Positions 44,463 to 55,159 are shown, numbered from the stretch's first letter. The stretch is DNA of 64,000 nt from Aliiroseovarius zhejiangensis (GCF_014656375.1 NZ_BNCH01000002.1:1-64000); one strand, 5' to 3'. The notes: generated by a model not told the origin, from the letters alone. Program-made: numbers and translations.

Positions 44463-45860
44463 ATGCGCTATATTTCCACCCGTGGCGACGCCCCGGTTCT
44501 GAGCTTTGAAGATGCCATGCTGACGGGTCTGGCCCGTGATGGCGGCCTTTATGTGCCCGAAACCGTGCCGACCATGAGCGCGGGCGACATCGCCGCCCTG
44601 GCCGGGCTGCCCTATGAAGAGGTCGCGTTTCGCGTGATGCGCCCGTTCGTGGGCGACACGTTCACGGATGAAGAGTTCGCCGAGATCATCGCTAAAGCCT
44701 ATGCCGGCTTCAACCACGACGCCCGCGCGCCGCTGGTGCAGCTTGGCCCGAACCACTTTCTGCTGGAACTGTTCCACGGCCCCACGCTGGCGTTCAAGGA
44801 CTTCGCCATGCAACTGATCGGGCAACTGTTTCAGGTGGCGCTGAGCCGTCGCGGCGAGCATGTAACCATCGTCGGCGCGACCTCTGGCGACACCGGGTCC
44901 GCGGCGATCGAGGCGTTCAAGGGGCTGGATGCGGTCGACGTGTTCATCCTGTTTCCGCATGGTCGCGTTTCCGATGTACAGCGCCGCCAAATGACCACGC
45001 CGGACGAGGCAAACGTCCACGCGCTGGCCGTGGATGGTGATTTCGACGATTGTCAGGCGCGTCTGAAGGATATGTTCAACGATTTCGCCTTTCGCGACGC
45101 GGTGAAACTGGCTGGCGTGAACTCGATCAACTGGGCACGGGTGCTGGCGCAGGTGGTGTATTATTTCACCTCGGCGATTGCGTTGGGTGCGCCGCATCGC
45201 ACCGTCAGCTTCACCGTGCCCACGGGGAATTTCGGTGATATTTTCGCAGGCTATATCGCCAAGAAAATGGGGCTGCCGATTGATCAACTGGTGATCGCCA
45301 CGAACCAGAACGACATTTTGCACCGCACCATGGAGACCGGCGCCTATACCAAGGCGGGCGTGACGCCCTCGATCAGCCCGTCGATGGATATACAGGTCTC
45401 GTCCAACTTTGAACGTGTGCTGTTTGACGCCTATGGGCGTGACGGCAAGGTGGTGGCCGACCAGATGGCCGACCTGTCAGATGGTGGCTTCAAAATCAGC
45501 CAGGGCGCGATGGAGTTCCTACGCGACAACTTCGACAGCGGACGCGCCTCCGAGGATGAAACCATGGCGCAGATTCGCGCCGCGTTCGCGCAAACGGGCG
45601 AAGTCCTCTGCCCCCATTCCGCCGTTGGCGTGAAGGTGGCAAACGAGCATCTGGGCGCAAGCCCCATGATCACGCTGGCCACCGCACACCCGGCCAAGTT
45701 TCCTGCCGCCGTCAAGGAGGCCTGCGGGCAGGACGCACCCTTACCGCAGCATATGGCAGGACTGTTTGACCGGGACGAGCGAGTAACCCGCGTGGCCAAC
45801 GACCTTGAGGCGCTGAAAAGCCTGATCTGCGAACGCGCCGGAAAGGTCATCTCTGCATGA
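44463..45860 (+). CDS. thrC: Threonine synthase
   Basis: 465 residues, PLP fold type II. It begins MRYISTRG, and PLP Lys112 is in LAFKDFAMQ. Further markers: VGATSGDTGSAAIEAFKG and TVPTGNFGDIFAGYIAKKMG. Converts O-phosphohomoserine to threonine. It begins one base after the SURF1 stop and overlaps the peptidase start by four bases. Confidence 0.96.
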   Translation: MRYISTRGDAPVLSFEDAMLTGLARDGGLYVPETVPTMSAGDIAALAGLPYEEVAFRVMRPFVGDTFTDEEFAEIIAKAYAGFNHDARAPLVQLGPNHFLLELFHGPTLAFKDFAMQLIGQLFQVALSRRGEHVTIVGATSGDTGSAAIEAFKGLDAVDVFILFPHGRVSDVQRRQMTTPDEANVHALAVDGDFDDCQARLKDMFNDFAFRDAVKLAGVNSINWARVLAQVVYYFTSAIALGAPHRTVSFTVPTGNFGDIFAGYIAKKMGLPIDQLVIATNQNDILHRTMETGAYTKAGVTPSISPSMDIQVSSNFERVLFDAYGRDGKVVADQMADLSDGGFKISQGAMEFLRDNFDSGRASEDETMAQIRAAFAQTGEVLCPHSAVGVKVANEHLGASPMITLATAHPAKFPAAVKEACGQDAPLPQHMAGLFDRDERVTRVANDLEALKSLICERAGKVISA

Positions 45861-47119
45861 GCGTATGTCTGGACAGGCTGCCCAACGGCGTCAGCGTCGT
45901 GACCGAGCATATGCCGGGGTTGGAGAGCGCCTCGGTCGGGGTGTGGGTGACGGCGGGTGGGCGGCATGAAACCCCCGCCCAGAACGGCATTGCCCATTTT
46001 CTTGAGCATATGGCATTCAAAGGCACCGAAAAACGGTCCGCCCTTGAAATCGCCGAGGCGATCGAAGATGTGGGGGGCTATATCAATGCCTATACCTCGC
46101 GCGAGGTGACGGCCTATTACGTGCGCGTGCTGAAGGATGATGTGGCGCTGGGGCTAGATGTGATTTCGGACATCGTGCTGAACCCGGTGTTCGACGACAG
46201 CGAGATCGAGATCGAGCGCGGCGTGATCTTGCAGGAAATCGGACAGGCGCTGGATACGCCGGACGACGTGATTTTCGACTGGTTGCAGGAAGCCGCGTTT
46301 CCCGATCAACCGATGGGGCGCACGATCCTGGGGCCGGTGGAGCGTGTGCGTTCGTTCTCAAAAAACGACCTCTCGGCGTTCGTGGGGCAGCATTACGGGC
46401 CGGAGCAGTTGATCCTGTCGGCAGCGGGGGCGGTCGATCATGACCAGATCCTTCGCCTTGCCGAAGCAGCCTTTGGGCATCTGAAGCCCCGCAATCCCCG
46501 CGTGACCGACCCGGCACGCTGGGCAAGCGGGTCGCGCATCGAACAGCGGCCGGGGCTGGAGCAGGTGCATTTCGCATTGGGGTTTGAAGCCCCCAGCTAT
46601 CGTGACGATGCGTTCTATGCGGCGCAACTGTTCAGTTCGGCCCTGGGCGGCGGCATGTCCTCGCGTCTGTTTCAGGAGGTGCGCGAAAAGCGGGGGTTGT
46701 GCTATTCGATCTTCTCGCAGCTCGGGGCCTATGACGACACGGGGATGATGACGATCTATGCCGGCACGTCAGGCGACGATATTGCCGATCTGTCGCGGCT
46801 GTGCATCGACGAGATGAAGCGCGCCGGAACGGATATCACGGAGCGGGAGCTGGACCGGGCGCGGGTGCAGATGAAGGCAGGGCTGCTGATGGGGCTGGAA
46901 AGCCCGTCGTCGCGGGCTGAACGGATGGCGCGGCTGGTTGCGATCTGGGGCCGCGTGCCGCCGCTGTCGGAAACGGTCGAAAAAATTGACGCGGTGACGC
47001 TGGCCGATCTGCGTGATTTCGGTGCTGGGCTGATACGGGGCGACATGGCGATGGCGGTCTATGGACCCGCAGAGCAGGCGCTGAGCCTTGAGGCCCTGCA
47101 AGAGAGGCGTGTGGCCTGA
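45857..47119 (+). CDS. M16-family zinc peptidase
   Basis: 420 residues. Inverted zinc motif HFLEH (residues 47-51) in GIAHFLEHMAFKG, with the third ligand in EIERGVILQEIG. The full length is that of the mitochondrial processing peptidase beta relatives in alphaproteobacteria. It probably degrades small peptides; physiological substrate unknown. Coupled to both neighbours. Confidence 0.93.
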   Translation: MSVCLDRLPNGVSVVTEHMPGLESASVGVWVTAGGRHETPAQNGIAHFLEHMAFKGTEKRSALEIAEAIEDVGGYINAYTSREVTAYYVRVLKDDVALGLDVISDIVLNPVFDDSEIEIERGVILQEIGQALDTPDDVIFDWLQEAAFPDQPMGRTILGPVERVRSFSKNDLSAFVGQHYGPEQLILSAAGAVDHDQILRLAEAAFGHLKPRNPRVTDPARWASGSRIEQRPGLEQVHFALGFEAPSYRDDAFYAAQLFSSALGGGMSSRLFQEVREKRGLCYSIFSQLGAYDDTGMMTIYAGTSGDDIADLSRLCIDEMKRAGTDITERELDRARVQMKAGLLMGLESPSSRAERMARLVAIWGRVPPLSETVEKIDAVTLADLRDFGAGLIRGDMAMAVYGPAEQALSLEALQERRVA

Positions 47120-47703
47120 TGCTGGGACGGTCCAAGAAGGTCAGGATCGAAACCGAACGTCTGACCCTGCGCCCCCCTGCCCATGGCGATTTTCGCGGCT
47201 GGGCGGCGTTGCGCGCCGCCAGCCGCGACTTCCTGACCCCGTGGGAGCCGACCTGGGCGCAGGATCATCTGAGCCGCAAGAGTTTCACAAATCGCGTCTA
47301 TTGGGCCAATCGTTCGATCCAAGGGGGCACCGCGCTTCCACTTTTCATGTTTCGACGGGCGGACAAGGCGCTTGTGGGCGCGGTGACGCTGGATCATATA
47401 AGGCGCGGCCCGTCCCAGGCGGGCACCACTGGATACTGGATCGGGGAACGGTTTGCGCGCCAAGGATATATGCGCGAAGGGCTGGAGGCCGTGGTCCATT
47501 ACGCGTTCAACGAGCTTGACCTGTCACGGCTCGAGGCCGGATGCCTGCCCGAAAATGCCGCGTCGCGCGGGGTGCTGGAAAAGGTCGGCTATAAATACGA
47601 AGGCGTCGCGCAAAGCTATTTGCAGATCAACGGACGCTGGCGCAATCACGTGCTCTATGCCAACCTTCGATCAGACCGGCGCGGGCGCACGCAGGCCGGA
47701 TAG
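47119..47703 (+). CDS. GNAT acetyltransferase, RimJ/RimL type
   Basis: 194 residues. Begins IETERLTLRPPAHGDF, with the CoA region ATTGYWIGERFARQGYMREGLEAVVHYAFNELDLSRLEAGCLPENAASRGVLEKVGYKYEG. The Rim subgroup acetylates N-termini of ribosomal or other proteins. The start overlaps the peptidase stop by one base, so the two are co-expressed. Confidence 0.88.
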   Translation: MLGRSKKVRIETERLTLRPPAHGDFRGWAALRAASRDFLTPWEPTWAQDHLSRKSFTNRVYWANRSIQGGTALPLFMFRRADKALVGAVTLDHIRRGPSQAGTTGYWIGERFARQGYMREGLEAVVHYAFNELDLSRLEAGCLPENAASRGVLEKVGYKYEGVAQSYLQINGRWRNHVLYANLRSDRRGRTQAG

Positions 47704-47721
47704 GTCAGAGGCGGGGCGGTC

Positions 47722-49140
47722 ATGGGCGATCTGGAACCAGTGGACGGTGCGTTTGAAACACGGCTGCGTGCTGTGTTGCCCGATCCGGTGTTTCGCCCCC
47801 TGACGCCCGCCTATCAGGAAGAACCGCGTGGACTGTTTCATGGGACCGGGGGTCTGGTGCTGGCGCCATCCTCGGTCGACGAGGTTGCGACGATCATCCG
47901 CGAATGTGCTGCGGCGCGCGTGCCGGTGGTTCCGTTTGGCGGCGGCACTGGTCTGGTGGGGGGGCAGGTCATGCCGGACGCTGCCCCGGTGATCCTGAGC
48001 CTTGAGCGGATGACGAAAATTCGCGCCATTCACCCGTCCGAGAACGTGCTTATCGCCGAGGCCGGAGCGGTGTTGGCCGACATTCAGGCCGCCGCGGATG
48101 AGGTGGATCGACTGTTTCCCCTGTCGCTGGCGTCCGAAGGATCGTGCCGGATTGGTGGATGCCTGTCCACCAACGCGGGCGGGGTGAACGTGCTGCGCTA
48201 TGGCTCGGCCCGTGATCTGTGCCTTGGGGTCGAGGCGGTGTTGCCTGACGGGTCAATCCATCATGGGCTGAAACGATTGCGCAAGGACAATACCGGTTTC
48301 GATATTCGCGCGCTTCTGTGCGGGGCCGAGGGAACACTGGGCGTGATCACCGCCGCCAGCCTGCGACTGTTTCCGCAACCGGCCCGGCAAGGCACCGCAC
48401 TTTTGACGGTCCGCGATCCATCGGCGGCGCTGGATATGCTGGCGATGGCGCAAGCGCGGCTCGGGCAGGGGATCAGCGCGTTTGAGCTGATCAAGGGGAC
48501 CGGGCTGGATTTCCTGCGGATTGCGGGGCTTGGCGGCGCGCAGCCCTTTGCCACGCGCCCGGACTGGTCGGTGCTGATCGACCTGGGACTGGGTGCGGGT
48601 CAAGACCCCGAGGCCGAACTGGCCACCCTGTTTGCAGACGCCGAGCGGGTCGGGCTAACCGACGATGGCGTGATTGCCCAAAGCGCCGACCAGCGCGCCG
48701 CCCTTTGGAAACTGCGCGAGGACATACCGCTGGCCAACCGTGCCATCGGTGCGATCAGTTCGCATGATATATCCCTGCCGCTGTCGGTGATCGCTGATTT
48801 TCTGCATGAAGCAGACGCAGCCCTTGCGCAGCTCGCGCCGTTTCGGGTCAATGCGTTCGGGCATTTGGGTGATGGCAACCTGCATTACAACGTATTTCCG
48901 CCCGAAGGGCAGACGGTGGTGGCATATGCTGACAAGCGCCAACAGGTGCGCAGCATCGTCTATGATCTGGTGCAATCTCATGCAGGATCGTTCAGCGCAG
49001 AGCACGGGATCGGTCGCCTGAAACCTGAGGAGTTGACCCGCTATGGCGACCCGGCGCGACTGGCCGCGATGCGCGCGATCAAGGATGCGCTGGACCCTAG
49101 CGGCATCATGAATCCCGGCGTGATCTTTAGCTCGGCGTGA
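47722..49140 (+). CDS. FAD-linked oxidase (D-2-hydroxy acid dehydrogenase type)
   Basis: 472 residues of the vanillyl-alcohol oxidase fold. The FAD-binding part includes VPVVPFGGGTGLVGGQVMP and LFPLSLASEGSCRIGGCLSTNAGG; the C-terminal part includes NAFGHLGDGNLHYNVFPP and SFSAEHGIGRLKPEEL with GIMNPGVIF. Relatives oxidise D-lactate, glycolate or D-2-hydroxyglutarate. The length and motifs fit the D-2-hydroxyglutarate or D-lactate branch. The lack of glcE/glcF neighbours speaks against a glycolate oxidase. Confidence 0.85.
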   Translation: MGDLEPVDGAFETRLRAVLPDPVFRPLTPAYQEEPRGLFHGTGGLVLAPSSVDEVATIIRECAAARVPVVPFGGGTGLVGGQVMPDAAPVILSLERMTKIRAIHPSENVLIAEAGAVLADIQAAADEVDRLFPLSLASEGSCRIGGCLSTNAGGVNVLRYGSARDLCLGVEAVLPDGSIHHGLKRLRKDNTGFDIRALLCGAEGTLGVITAASLRLFPQPARQGTALLTVRDPSAALDMLAMAQARLGQGISAFELIKGTGLDFLRIAGLGGAQPFATRPDWSVLIDLGLGAGQDPEAELATLFADAERVGLTDDGVIAQSADQRAALWKLREDIPLANRAIGAISSHDISLPLSVIADFLHEADAALAQLAPFRVNAFGHLGDGNLHYNVFPPEGQTVVAYADKRQQVRSIVYDLVQSHAGSFSAEHGIGRLKPEELTRYGDPARLAAMRAIKDALDPSGIMNPGVIFSSA

Positions 49141-49171
49141 ATGGTTGCAAAAAGATACTGGTAAATAGAAA

Positions 49172-49205
49172 AATAAAACGCCCCGCCGGGGTGAGGCAGG
49201 GCGTT
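49172..49205 (-). terminator. Terminator of apt (minus strand)
   Basis: On the minus strand ACGCCC and GGGCGT arms enclose a short secondary stem, followed by TTTTATTTTTC. It lies in the convergent region with the FAD oxidase gene. Confidence 0.6.
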
Positions 49206-49287
49206 GCACGATATGTCATGCCAGCAAGCAGCGCCTGAACTCCCGTCAGGCAGGGACAGGTTTAGCGGCACGTCGTTAACAAGAGGT

Positions 49288-49827
49288 TCACAGCCCTTCG
49301 AATTCGCACAGAACATGGACATCCATGCCCATCTCCTCAAGCAGCTTACGCCCGCCCAGTTCCGGCAGGTCAACGATGAAGGCGCAGCCGACGATCTCGC
49401 CGCCCAGCCGTTCGATCAGCTTGATCCCCGCTTCGGCGGTGCCGCCCGTCGCCAGAAGGTCATCGACCAGCAAGATCTTTTCGCCGGGCTGGATCGCGTC
49501 GTCATGGATTTCCACCACGGCCTCGCCATATTCCAGCGTATAGGATTGTGACAACGTGGCGCCGGGCAGTTTGCCCTTCTTGCGGATCGGCACGAAGCCA
49601 AGGGTCAGTTGGTGGGCAATCGCGCCGCCCAGTATGAAGCCGCGCGCCTCAAGCCCGACAACCTTGTCGATCTGTTCGCCCGCGTAAGGATGCAGCATCT
49701 GGTCGATCGCCATGCGAAACCCGCGCGGGTCGGCAAACAGGGTGGTTACATCGCGAAACAGGATGCCTTCGTGCGGAAAATCAACGATGGTGCGGATGTA
49801 GTCCTTGACGGTCTTGCCCTTGTTCAT
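49288..49827 (-). CDS. apt: Adenine phosphoribosyltransferase
   Basis: 179 residues from ATG 49827. PRPP motif [14 protein letters not shown], the N-terminal [13 protein letters not shown] and the hood [11 protein letters not shown]. It salvages adenine to AMP. The mtnP gene upstream in the same direction produces adenine from methylthioadenosine, so the two form a salvage pair. Confidence 0.95.
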   Translation of the reverse strand: MNKGKTVKDYIRTIVDFPHEGILFRDVTTLFADPRGFRMAIDQMLHPYAGEQIDKVVGLEARGFILGGAIAHQLTLGFVPIRKKGKLPGATLSQSYTLEYGEAVVEIHDDAIQPGEKILLVDDLLATGGTAEAGIKLIERLGGEIVGCAFIVDLPELGGRKLLEEMGMDVHVLCEFEGL

Positions 49828-49898
49828 GGGAACGCCTTTCGCAGAATGGGTCGGCATTTGTGTGGCGCAATCCGGTCACTGACGCAAGTGGCGTGTGG

Positions 49899-50768
49899 TC
49901 ACAGCACCCGCCCGGCCACGGCGTCCAGTCTGCCCAAAAGGGTGGGGTCGCGCTTGTCCGGTGCCGTCATGATCGCCATGTCCAGCGCCCGGTCGCAGCC
50001 ATGCGGGCAGGGTGCGCGGTTGGCCCCCAGCAGGGCCGGCAACCCCGCCACCATACGTCTTGCCTTGTCGCCATTGCCGGTGAGCGTTGCGATGACCTGT
50101 GCCACGTCGACCTCGTCATGATCGGGGTGCCAGCAGTCGTAATCGGTGACCATTGCGACCGAAGCATAGCAAAGCTCGGCCTCGCGGGCGAGCTTTGCTT
50201 CGGGCATGTTGGTCATGCCGATCACGTCCGCCCCCCATTGGTCCCGGTACATCCGGCTTTCGGCCAACGTGGAAAATTGCGGGCCTTCCATCGCCAGATA
50301 GGTGCCGCCCTCATGCACCGTGACACCCGCCGCGCGGGCCGATACGGTGCAGGCGGCGGACAGGCGGGGGCAGGTCGGGTGGGCAAAGCCCACATGCGCC
50401 ACGCAGCCCGAGCCGAAAAAGCTCTTGGCGCGGGCGAACGTGCGGTCAATGAACTGGTCCACGATGACAAAATCGCCCGGTGCCATATCCTCGCGAAACG
50501 ACCCACAGGCTGACACGCTGATCACATCCGTGACGCCCAGGCGTTTCAGCGCGTCGATATTGGCGCGATACGGCACGTCCGAGGGCGCATGCACATGCCC
50601 GCGCCCATGGCGGGGCAGAAACGCCATGTTCACGCCGCCCAATCGCCCGGTCAAAACCTGATCGGATGGGGTGCCCCAGGGCGAGGAAACGTCTTGCCAC
50701 CGCGCCTCCTCCAACCCGTCAATCTCGTAAACACCCGACCCACCGATGATGCCAATGACCGTGTCCAT
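49899..50768 (-). CDS. mtnP: 5'-methylthioadenosine phosphorylase
   Basis: 289 residues from ATG 50768, with AGGAGG upstream. N-terminal VIGIIGGSGVYEIDG, phosphate site FLPRHGRGHVHAPSDV, nucleoside site TYLAMEGPQFSTLAESRMYR, and GMTNMPEAKLAREAELCYA. It releases adenine and methylthioribose-1-phosphate. The frame is open further upstream but lacks a start signal. Confidence 0.95.
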   Translation of the reverse strand: MDTVIGIIGGSGVYEIDGLEEARWQDVSSPWGTPSDQVLTGRLGGVNMAFLPRHGRGHVHAPSDVPYRANIDALKRLGVTDVISVSACGSFREDMAPGDFVIVDQFIDRTFARAKSFFGSGCVAHVGFAHPTCPRLSAACTVSARAAGVTVHEGGTYLAMEGPQFSTLAESRMYRDQWGADVIGMTNMPEAKLAREAELCYASVAMVTDYDCWHPDHDEVDVAQVIATLTGNGDKARRMVAGLPALLGANRAPCPHGCDRALDMAIMTAPDKRDPTLLGRLDAVAGRVL

Positions 50769-50833
50769 GCAAGCCTCCTGCCGTGAAAGTTGTGGTGACT
50801 TTGGGCAATCAATCAGCGGGTGGCAAGGTGGTT

Positions 50834-51406
50834 TTAGGGCGCAATCGGTAAAGTGGGCAGCCCGCGCACGCCGGACTGGGTGTTGAAGCGATCCAATGCG
50901 TCGGCAAAGCCCGACAGGGGCCACCGCAGGGATTGCGATGTGCCGTGCCGGTCACGGAATTCGAAGGCAAACTCCCCTCCGGACTGCATCACGCCGATCA
51001 GCGTCAGGGCATCGTCACCAAAAAACGTGCACCTCAGCCCGGTCAGGCACCCCCGGCGCAGCGTGTTCCAGACCCGCCTGCCACCGTCCTTGATCCGAAA
51101 ACCGTCGGGTGAGAACAGCGTGCCGGCCTCGGTGCCGAATGCCACTTCGGGACGGTTGTCTGCATTCGTGATGAACACGAACAGTGCGGCAAATTTGGGT
51201 TTGGGCGAAAACACATCGACCCAACGGATGTAACAGCGTTGTTCCAACGCCTCTCCCGCCCTGCGCTCATCACAGGCGGTTGTCCAGATCCCGGATTTCG
51301 ACTGATGGGTGACGCGCCAGTTTGACGGGCGGTCGTTGCCGTCAGCATCCTGCGCGGCGGCGGGGCTTGCGGCAATGATCAACGCGGCCAGCACAGGTTT
51401 GAACAT
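50834..51406 (-). CDS. Exported conserved protein, weakly IalB-like
   Basis: 190 residues from ATG 51406. Signal peptide of about 18 residues (VLAALIIAASPAAAQ). The mature part has Cys pairs (TTACDERR and QRCYIRW; RRGCLTGLRCTFF) and reads like the small periplasmic proteins related to invasion-associated locus B (IalB). The relationship is weak by eye. Function unknown. Confidence 0.65.
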   Translation of the reverse strand: MFKPVLAALIIAASPAAAQDADGNDRPSNWRVTHQSKSGIWTTACDERRAGEALEQRCYIRWVDVFSPKPKFAALFVFITNADNRPEVAFGTEAGTLFSPDGFRIKDGGRRVWNTLRRGCLTGLRCTFFGDDALTLIGVMQSGGEFAFEFRDRHGTSQSLRWPLSGFADALDRFNTQSGVRGLPTLPIAP

Positions 51407-51576
51407 GAGATCTCCGGTTTGCTGATCGTCTGACCATGCCGGGCAACTTGCCTCACGGTCCAATCACGAAGCAGCGACGGAAAAACGGGGTGTGCCATGT
51501 CGCATGCTTCTTTCATTCCGTGCAGATACCCGTTAGACACCCCCATCGCGAACAACCCCTCCTGCAAGGTGACCCC

Positions 51577-53211
51577 ATGCCCCGAGCCCTTCTGGCACGC
51601 TATGCCGCCCGTATCGAACGCCCTGATCTGCGCCTTTCCCAATCGGAAGAGCTGACGCCGAACCGGCTGAAGATCGAAATTCTGTCTGGTCTGACAGTAG
51701 CGCTTGCGTTGGTGCCGGAAGCCGTGGCGTTTGCGTTCGTGGCCGGGGTTCACCCGCTGGTTGGCCTTTATGCGGCGTTCATGGTCGGTCTGATCACGGC
51801 GGTGATCGGGGGGCGACCGGGCATGATCTCGGGTGCGACGGGGGCGCTGGCGGTCGTCATGGTGTCACTGGTGGCCAAGCACGGCGTCGAATATCTGTTT
51901 GCGACCGTGATCCTGATGGGGCTTTTGCAGGTGTTCGCGGGCGTGATGCATTGGGGCAAGTTCATTCGGCTGGTGCCGCATCCGGTGATGCTGGGCTTCG
52001 TGAATGGGCTGGCGATCGTGATTTTCCTGGCGCAGCTGACACAGTTCAAGAACCCGGACAATACGGATCAATGGCTGTCCGGCCTGCCGCTTTACAGCAT
52101 GTTGGGCCTTGTGGGGCTGACGATGCTGATCATCTGGGGAATGCCCAAGCTGACCCGGATCATTCCCGCCCCTCTGGCCGGAATCGGGATTGTAGCGGGC
52201 ATTGTCATTGCCTTTGGCATCGAAGTGCCCACGGTGGGGGACCTGGCCTCGATCAAGGGCGGGCTGCCCAGTTTTCACAACCCCTTCGGCACGGGCGAAG
52301 GGATTTATCCCCCCGCCATGCTGGCCCCTTTCACGCTGGAAACCCTGTGGATCATCCTGCCCTACGCGATCATTCTCGCGGCCATCGGCCTGATTGAGAG
52401 CCTTCTGACCCTAAACCTTGTGGGCGAGATGACGGGTCATCGCGGTGGCGCCTCGCAGGAGTGTATCGCGCAGGGCACGGCCAATGTCGTCACCGGGTTC
52501 TTCGGTGGCATGGGGGGCTGCGCGATGATCGGGCAGTCCATGATCAACGTGAAATCCGGTGGGCGCACGCGGATTGCGGGGATCGCGGCGGCGCTGTTTT
52601 TACTTTTGTTCATCGTCGTAGCCTCGTCGTGGATCGAGATGATCCCGCTCGCGGCCCTTGTCGGTGTTATGTTCATGGTCGTGATCGGCACCTTTGCATG
52701 GAACTCGCTGACCATCCTGCGCCGGGTGCCCAAGACCGACGCGTTCGTCATCCTGCTGGTCACGGCCGTGACGGTGTACGAAGACCTTGCGGTTGCGGTT
52801 GTCGTGGGCGTGATCGTCTCGGCGCTGGCCTATGCGTGGAACGCGGCGGCGCGCATTCACGCGGTCACGCGCGAAGAGAACGGGGCCAAGGTCTATGACG
52901 TCGAAGGGCCGTTGTTCTTTGGCTCGACCGACGGGTTTGTCGAACTGTTTGACGTGAAGAACGACCCCGATCTGGTGGTGATCGAGTTTGCCCGCTCGCG
53001 CGTGGTCGACCAGTCGGCCCTGCAAGCGATCGAGGCCGTTGCCGCCAAATACGAGGCTGTCGGCAAGAAAGTCCAGTTGCGCCACCTGAGCCGCGATTGC
53101 CACCGGTTGCTGACCAAAGCCGGCCACCTGATGGTCGACAGTGATGACGACCCCGATTACGAGGTCGCGGCGGATTACTCGGTTCGCACGGGGATCCTGG
53201 GCAGCCACTAG
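51577..53211 (+). CDS. SulP-family anion transporter with STAS domain
   Basis: 544 residues from ATG 51577. It has around 11-12 membrane helices with the SulP signature region ([30 protein letters not shown]), and [14 protein letters not shown] cytosolic STAS domain of about 100 residues closes the chain ([16 protein letters not shown]...[34 protein letters not shown]). Such proteins carry sulfate, bicarbonate or dicarboxylates; no specificity can be read. The frame extends upstream without a ribosome site. Confidence 0.93.
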   Translation: MPRALLARYAARIERPDLRLSQSEELTPNRLKIEILSGLTVALALVPEAVAFAFVAGVHPLVGLYAAFMVGLITAVIGGRPGMISGATGALAVVMVSLVAKHGVEYLFATVILMGLLQVFAGVMHWGKFIRLVPHPVMLGFVNGLAIVIFLAQLTQFKNPDNTDQWLSGLPLYSMLGLVGLTMLIIWGMPKLTRIIPAPLAGIGIVAGIVIAFGIEVPTVGDLASIKGGLPSFHNPFGTGEGIYPPAMLAPFTLETLWIILPYAIILAAIGLIESLLTLNLVGEMTGHRGGASQECIAQGTANVVTGFFGGMGGCAMIGQSMINVKSGGRTRIAGIAAALFLLLFIVVASSWIEMIPLAALVGVMFMVVIGTFAWNSLTILRRVPKTDAFVILLVTAVTVYEDLAVAVVVGVIVSALAYAWNAAARIHAVTREENGAKVYDVEGPLFFGSTDGFVELFDVKNDPDLVVIEFARSRVVDQSALQAIEAVAAKYEAVGKKVQLRHLSRDCHRLLTKAGHLMVDSDDDPDYEVAADYSVRTGILGSH

Positions 53212-53864
53212 GCGCCGGGGGCCAGCGCCTCCAACCCATCCAGATCGCCCGTTTCCAGCGCAACCCGCGCGCGGGCGATCAGGACGACAGGCCAGTCCCA
53301 CCAGGCCAGCCGGTTCATCCGCGCAATGTCATCAGGCGGCAGGCGCATCTTGACGACCTGCGCCGGGTTGCCCACGACAATGGCGTAATCCGGCACGTCC
53401 GAACGCACCACCGCGCCTGCGCCGATAATCGCGCCATTCCCGATGGCTACGCCGGGGCAGACAATCGCGCCAAAACCCAGCCAGACATCGTGACCAATCA
53501 TCGTATCGCGACTGTCGGGTTGGCCCATGACTTCTTGATCCAGGGCGAAGATGCCGAAAGGAAAGCTGGTCAGCCCGGCAAACTCATGGTTTGCTGCGGC
53601 GGTGATGAAGCGCACGCCATGGGCGATCTGACAGAACTTGCCGATGATCAGCCGCCCCTCGGACATGGGGAAGTGATAGGGGGCCAGCTGCCCGGCCCAG
53701 CCGTCAAACGGCGGTGGATCGAAATCAGAGGCATAGGTGAAATCGCCCACCTCGATATTGGGCTGATCTATGACGTTGGACAGGAACACCGTGCCTTCGT
53801 GGATCGAACCATCGGGCAGGGTGACGGGGTGGACGCGCGTGGCGTCGGGCATGGAAAACGGCAT
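53208..53864 (-). CDS. CatB-related O-acetyltransferase (left-handed beta helix)
   Basis: 218 residues. Hexapeptide repeats form a left-handed beta helix ([32 protein letters not shown]), with the XAT-type catalytic His in ANHEF and the family signature [18 protein letters not shown]. Members acetylate streptogramins, chloramphenicol or sugars; the physiological substrate in this organism is unknown. The stop overlaps the SulP stop. Confidence 0.85.
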   Translation of the reverse strand: MPFSMPDATRVHPVTLPDGSIHEGTVFLSNVIDQPNIEVGDFTYASDFDPPPFDGWAGQLAPYHFPMSEGRLIIGKFCQIAHGVRFITAAANHEFAGLTSFPFGIFALDQEVMGQPDSRDTMIGHDVWLGFGAIVCPGVAIGNGAIIGAGAVVRSDVPDYAIVVGNPAQVVKMRLPPDDIARMNRLAWWDWPVVLIARARVALETGDLDGLEALAPGA

Positions 53865-53963
53865 GTGACCTCCTGAAAAAACAGCATTGAAGACATCAGG
53901 CCGAATTGTTCATGTCACCCTCCATGGTTGCGAAACCAGATTAGCAGGCGGATGGCCCCGCGT

Positions 53964-54569
53964 CTATTCACCCGGTCGGTTCAGGGTGAACTTGTCGGTG
54001 ACGACCGTGTAATCACGATAGCCCAGCCGCGCCAAGGGGCGGGCGAGGGTGATGTCAAACATGCCGTCCACCATGCAGTCATCGTGCAGGTGGATGCCCG
54101 TCACCTCGCCAAAGCAGACCAGGTTTTCGTCGCCGGGCAGGCGGGTTATCCGGGTCAGCTTGCATTCAAGCGCGGCAGGGGCGGCGGGCAGGCGCGCGGC
54201 GGCGATGGTGTTGCACTCCACCCGTTCCAGATCTGCCAGGGCAATTTCGTCCACATCGCGGGGATAGCTGCCCGAGGTAAGGTTCATCGCATCCGTCAGC
54301 GTGTCCCCGACCATATGAATGCAGAACACCCCGTTGGCGTTGATGTTGTCCAACGTATCCTTGCCCAGTTTGCGGTCCCCCTTGCCAGAGGTCGAGGCAA
54401 ACATCACCTGTGGCGGCTCATAGGCGGCGCCGTTGAAAAAAGAATAGGGCGCAAGGTTGTCCGACCCGTCAGACCCTCGCGTTGAAATCCACGCGATGGG
54501 GCGCGGGACGATCAGCGCGTTGAACGGATTATGGGGCAGCCCGTGCCCGTTTTTCGGTTCATAGAACAC
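53964..54569 (-). CDS. Flavin reductase-like domain protein
   Basis: 201 residues from GTG 54569 (VFYEPKNGHGLPHNPFNALIVPRP). It has the FMN-binding split barrel: PRPIAWISTRGSDG, LAPYSFFNGAAYEPPQVMFAST, and the hydrophobic dimer strand near VCFGEVTGI. It is of the type that supplies reduced flavin or uses flavin directly. The frame stays open 70 codons upstream without a convincing start. A GAGAAG site precedes the GTG. Confidence 0.8.
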   Translation of the reverse strand: MFYEPKNGHGLPHNPFNALIVPRPIAWISTRGSDGSDNLAPYSFFNGAAYEPPQVMFASTSGKGDRKLGKDTLDNINANGVFCIHMVGDTLTDAMNLTSGSYPRDVDEIALADLERVECNTIAAARLPAAPAALECKLTRITRLPGDENLVCFGEVTGIHLHDDCMVDGMFDITLARPLARLGYRDYTVVTDKFTLNRPGE

Positions 54570-54640
54570 CTGCTTCTCGCTTTCTTTTCTGCGTGTTGAC
54601 GTGATAGCAGCAAAGAACGGCAAATGGCGAGGGGCGGCAG

Positions 54641-55159
54641 GTGTATCACCTGACACAAGAAACCGAAAAGGACTGGTGGGAGGTCGAGGCGCTTTATGAT
54701 CTGTGCTTCGCACCGGGGCGCGAGGCGCTGTCTTCGTATCGGTTGCGCGATGGGGTCGACCCGGTGGCGCGCCTGTCACTGGTCGCGCGGGACGATGCCG
54801 GGATCATGGCCGGGGCGATCCGGTATTGGCCGGTCGTGATCTGCGGCAAGCACGGGTCACATGACGCGCTGTTGCTTGGCCCCGTTGCCGTCCACCCCAC
54901 CCGGCAGGGCGAAGGCCTTGGGGGGCACCTGATCCGCGAAAGCCTGTTGGTGGCACAGGATCTGGGCGGGCAGCGGGTGATGCTGGTGGGCGATGCCTCG
55001 TATTATGCGCGCTTTGGGTTTTCCAGGCTGGATGGCGTGGAAATGCCGCCACCCACCAACCCGGACCGGGTGTTGGCCTATCGGCTTCAGGATGGCGGAT
55101 GGGCGGGTGTCACCGGCAAGGTCACACGGGTTACATCCGCACCTGACGCCCCCGCTTGA
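54641..55159 (+). CDS. GNAT acetyltransferase (N-acetyltransferase)
   Basis: 172 residues, GTG start 54641. A GNAT fold with the CoA loop LGPVAVHPTRQGEGLGGHLIRESLL and a C-terminal region YYARFGFSRL. Substrate unknown. Divergent from the flavin reductase gene and convergent with the small membrane protein gene, with which it overlaps by 29 bases. Confidence 0.82.
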   Translation: MYHLTQETEKDWWEVEALYDLCFAPGREALSSYRLRDGVDPVARLSLVARDDAGIMAGAIRYWPVVICGKHGSHDALLLGPVAVHPTRQGEGLGGHLIRESLLVAQDLGGQRVMLVGDASYYARFGFSRLDGVEMPPPTNPDRVLAYRLQDGGWAGVTGKVTRVTSAPDAPA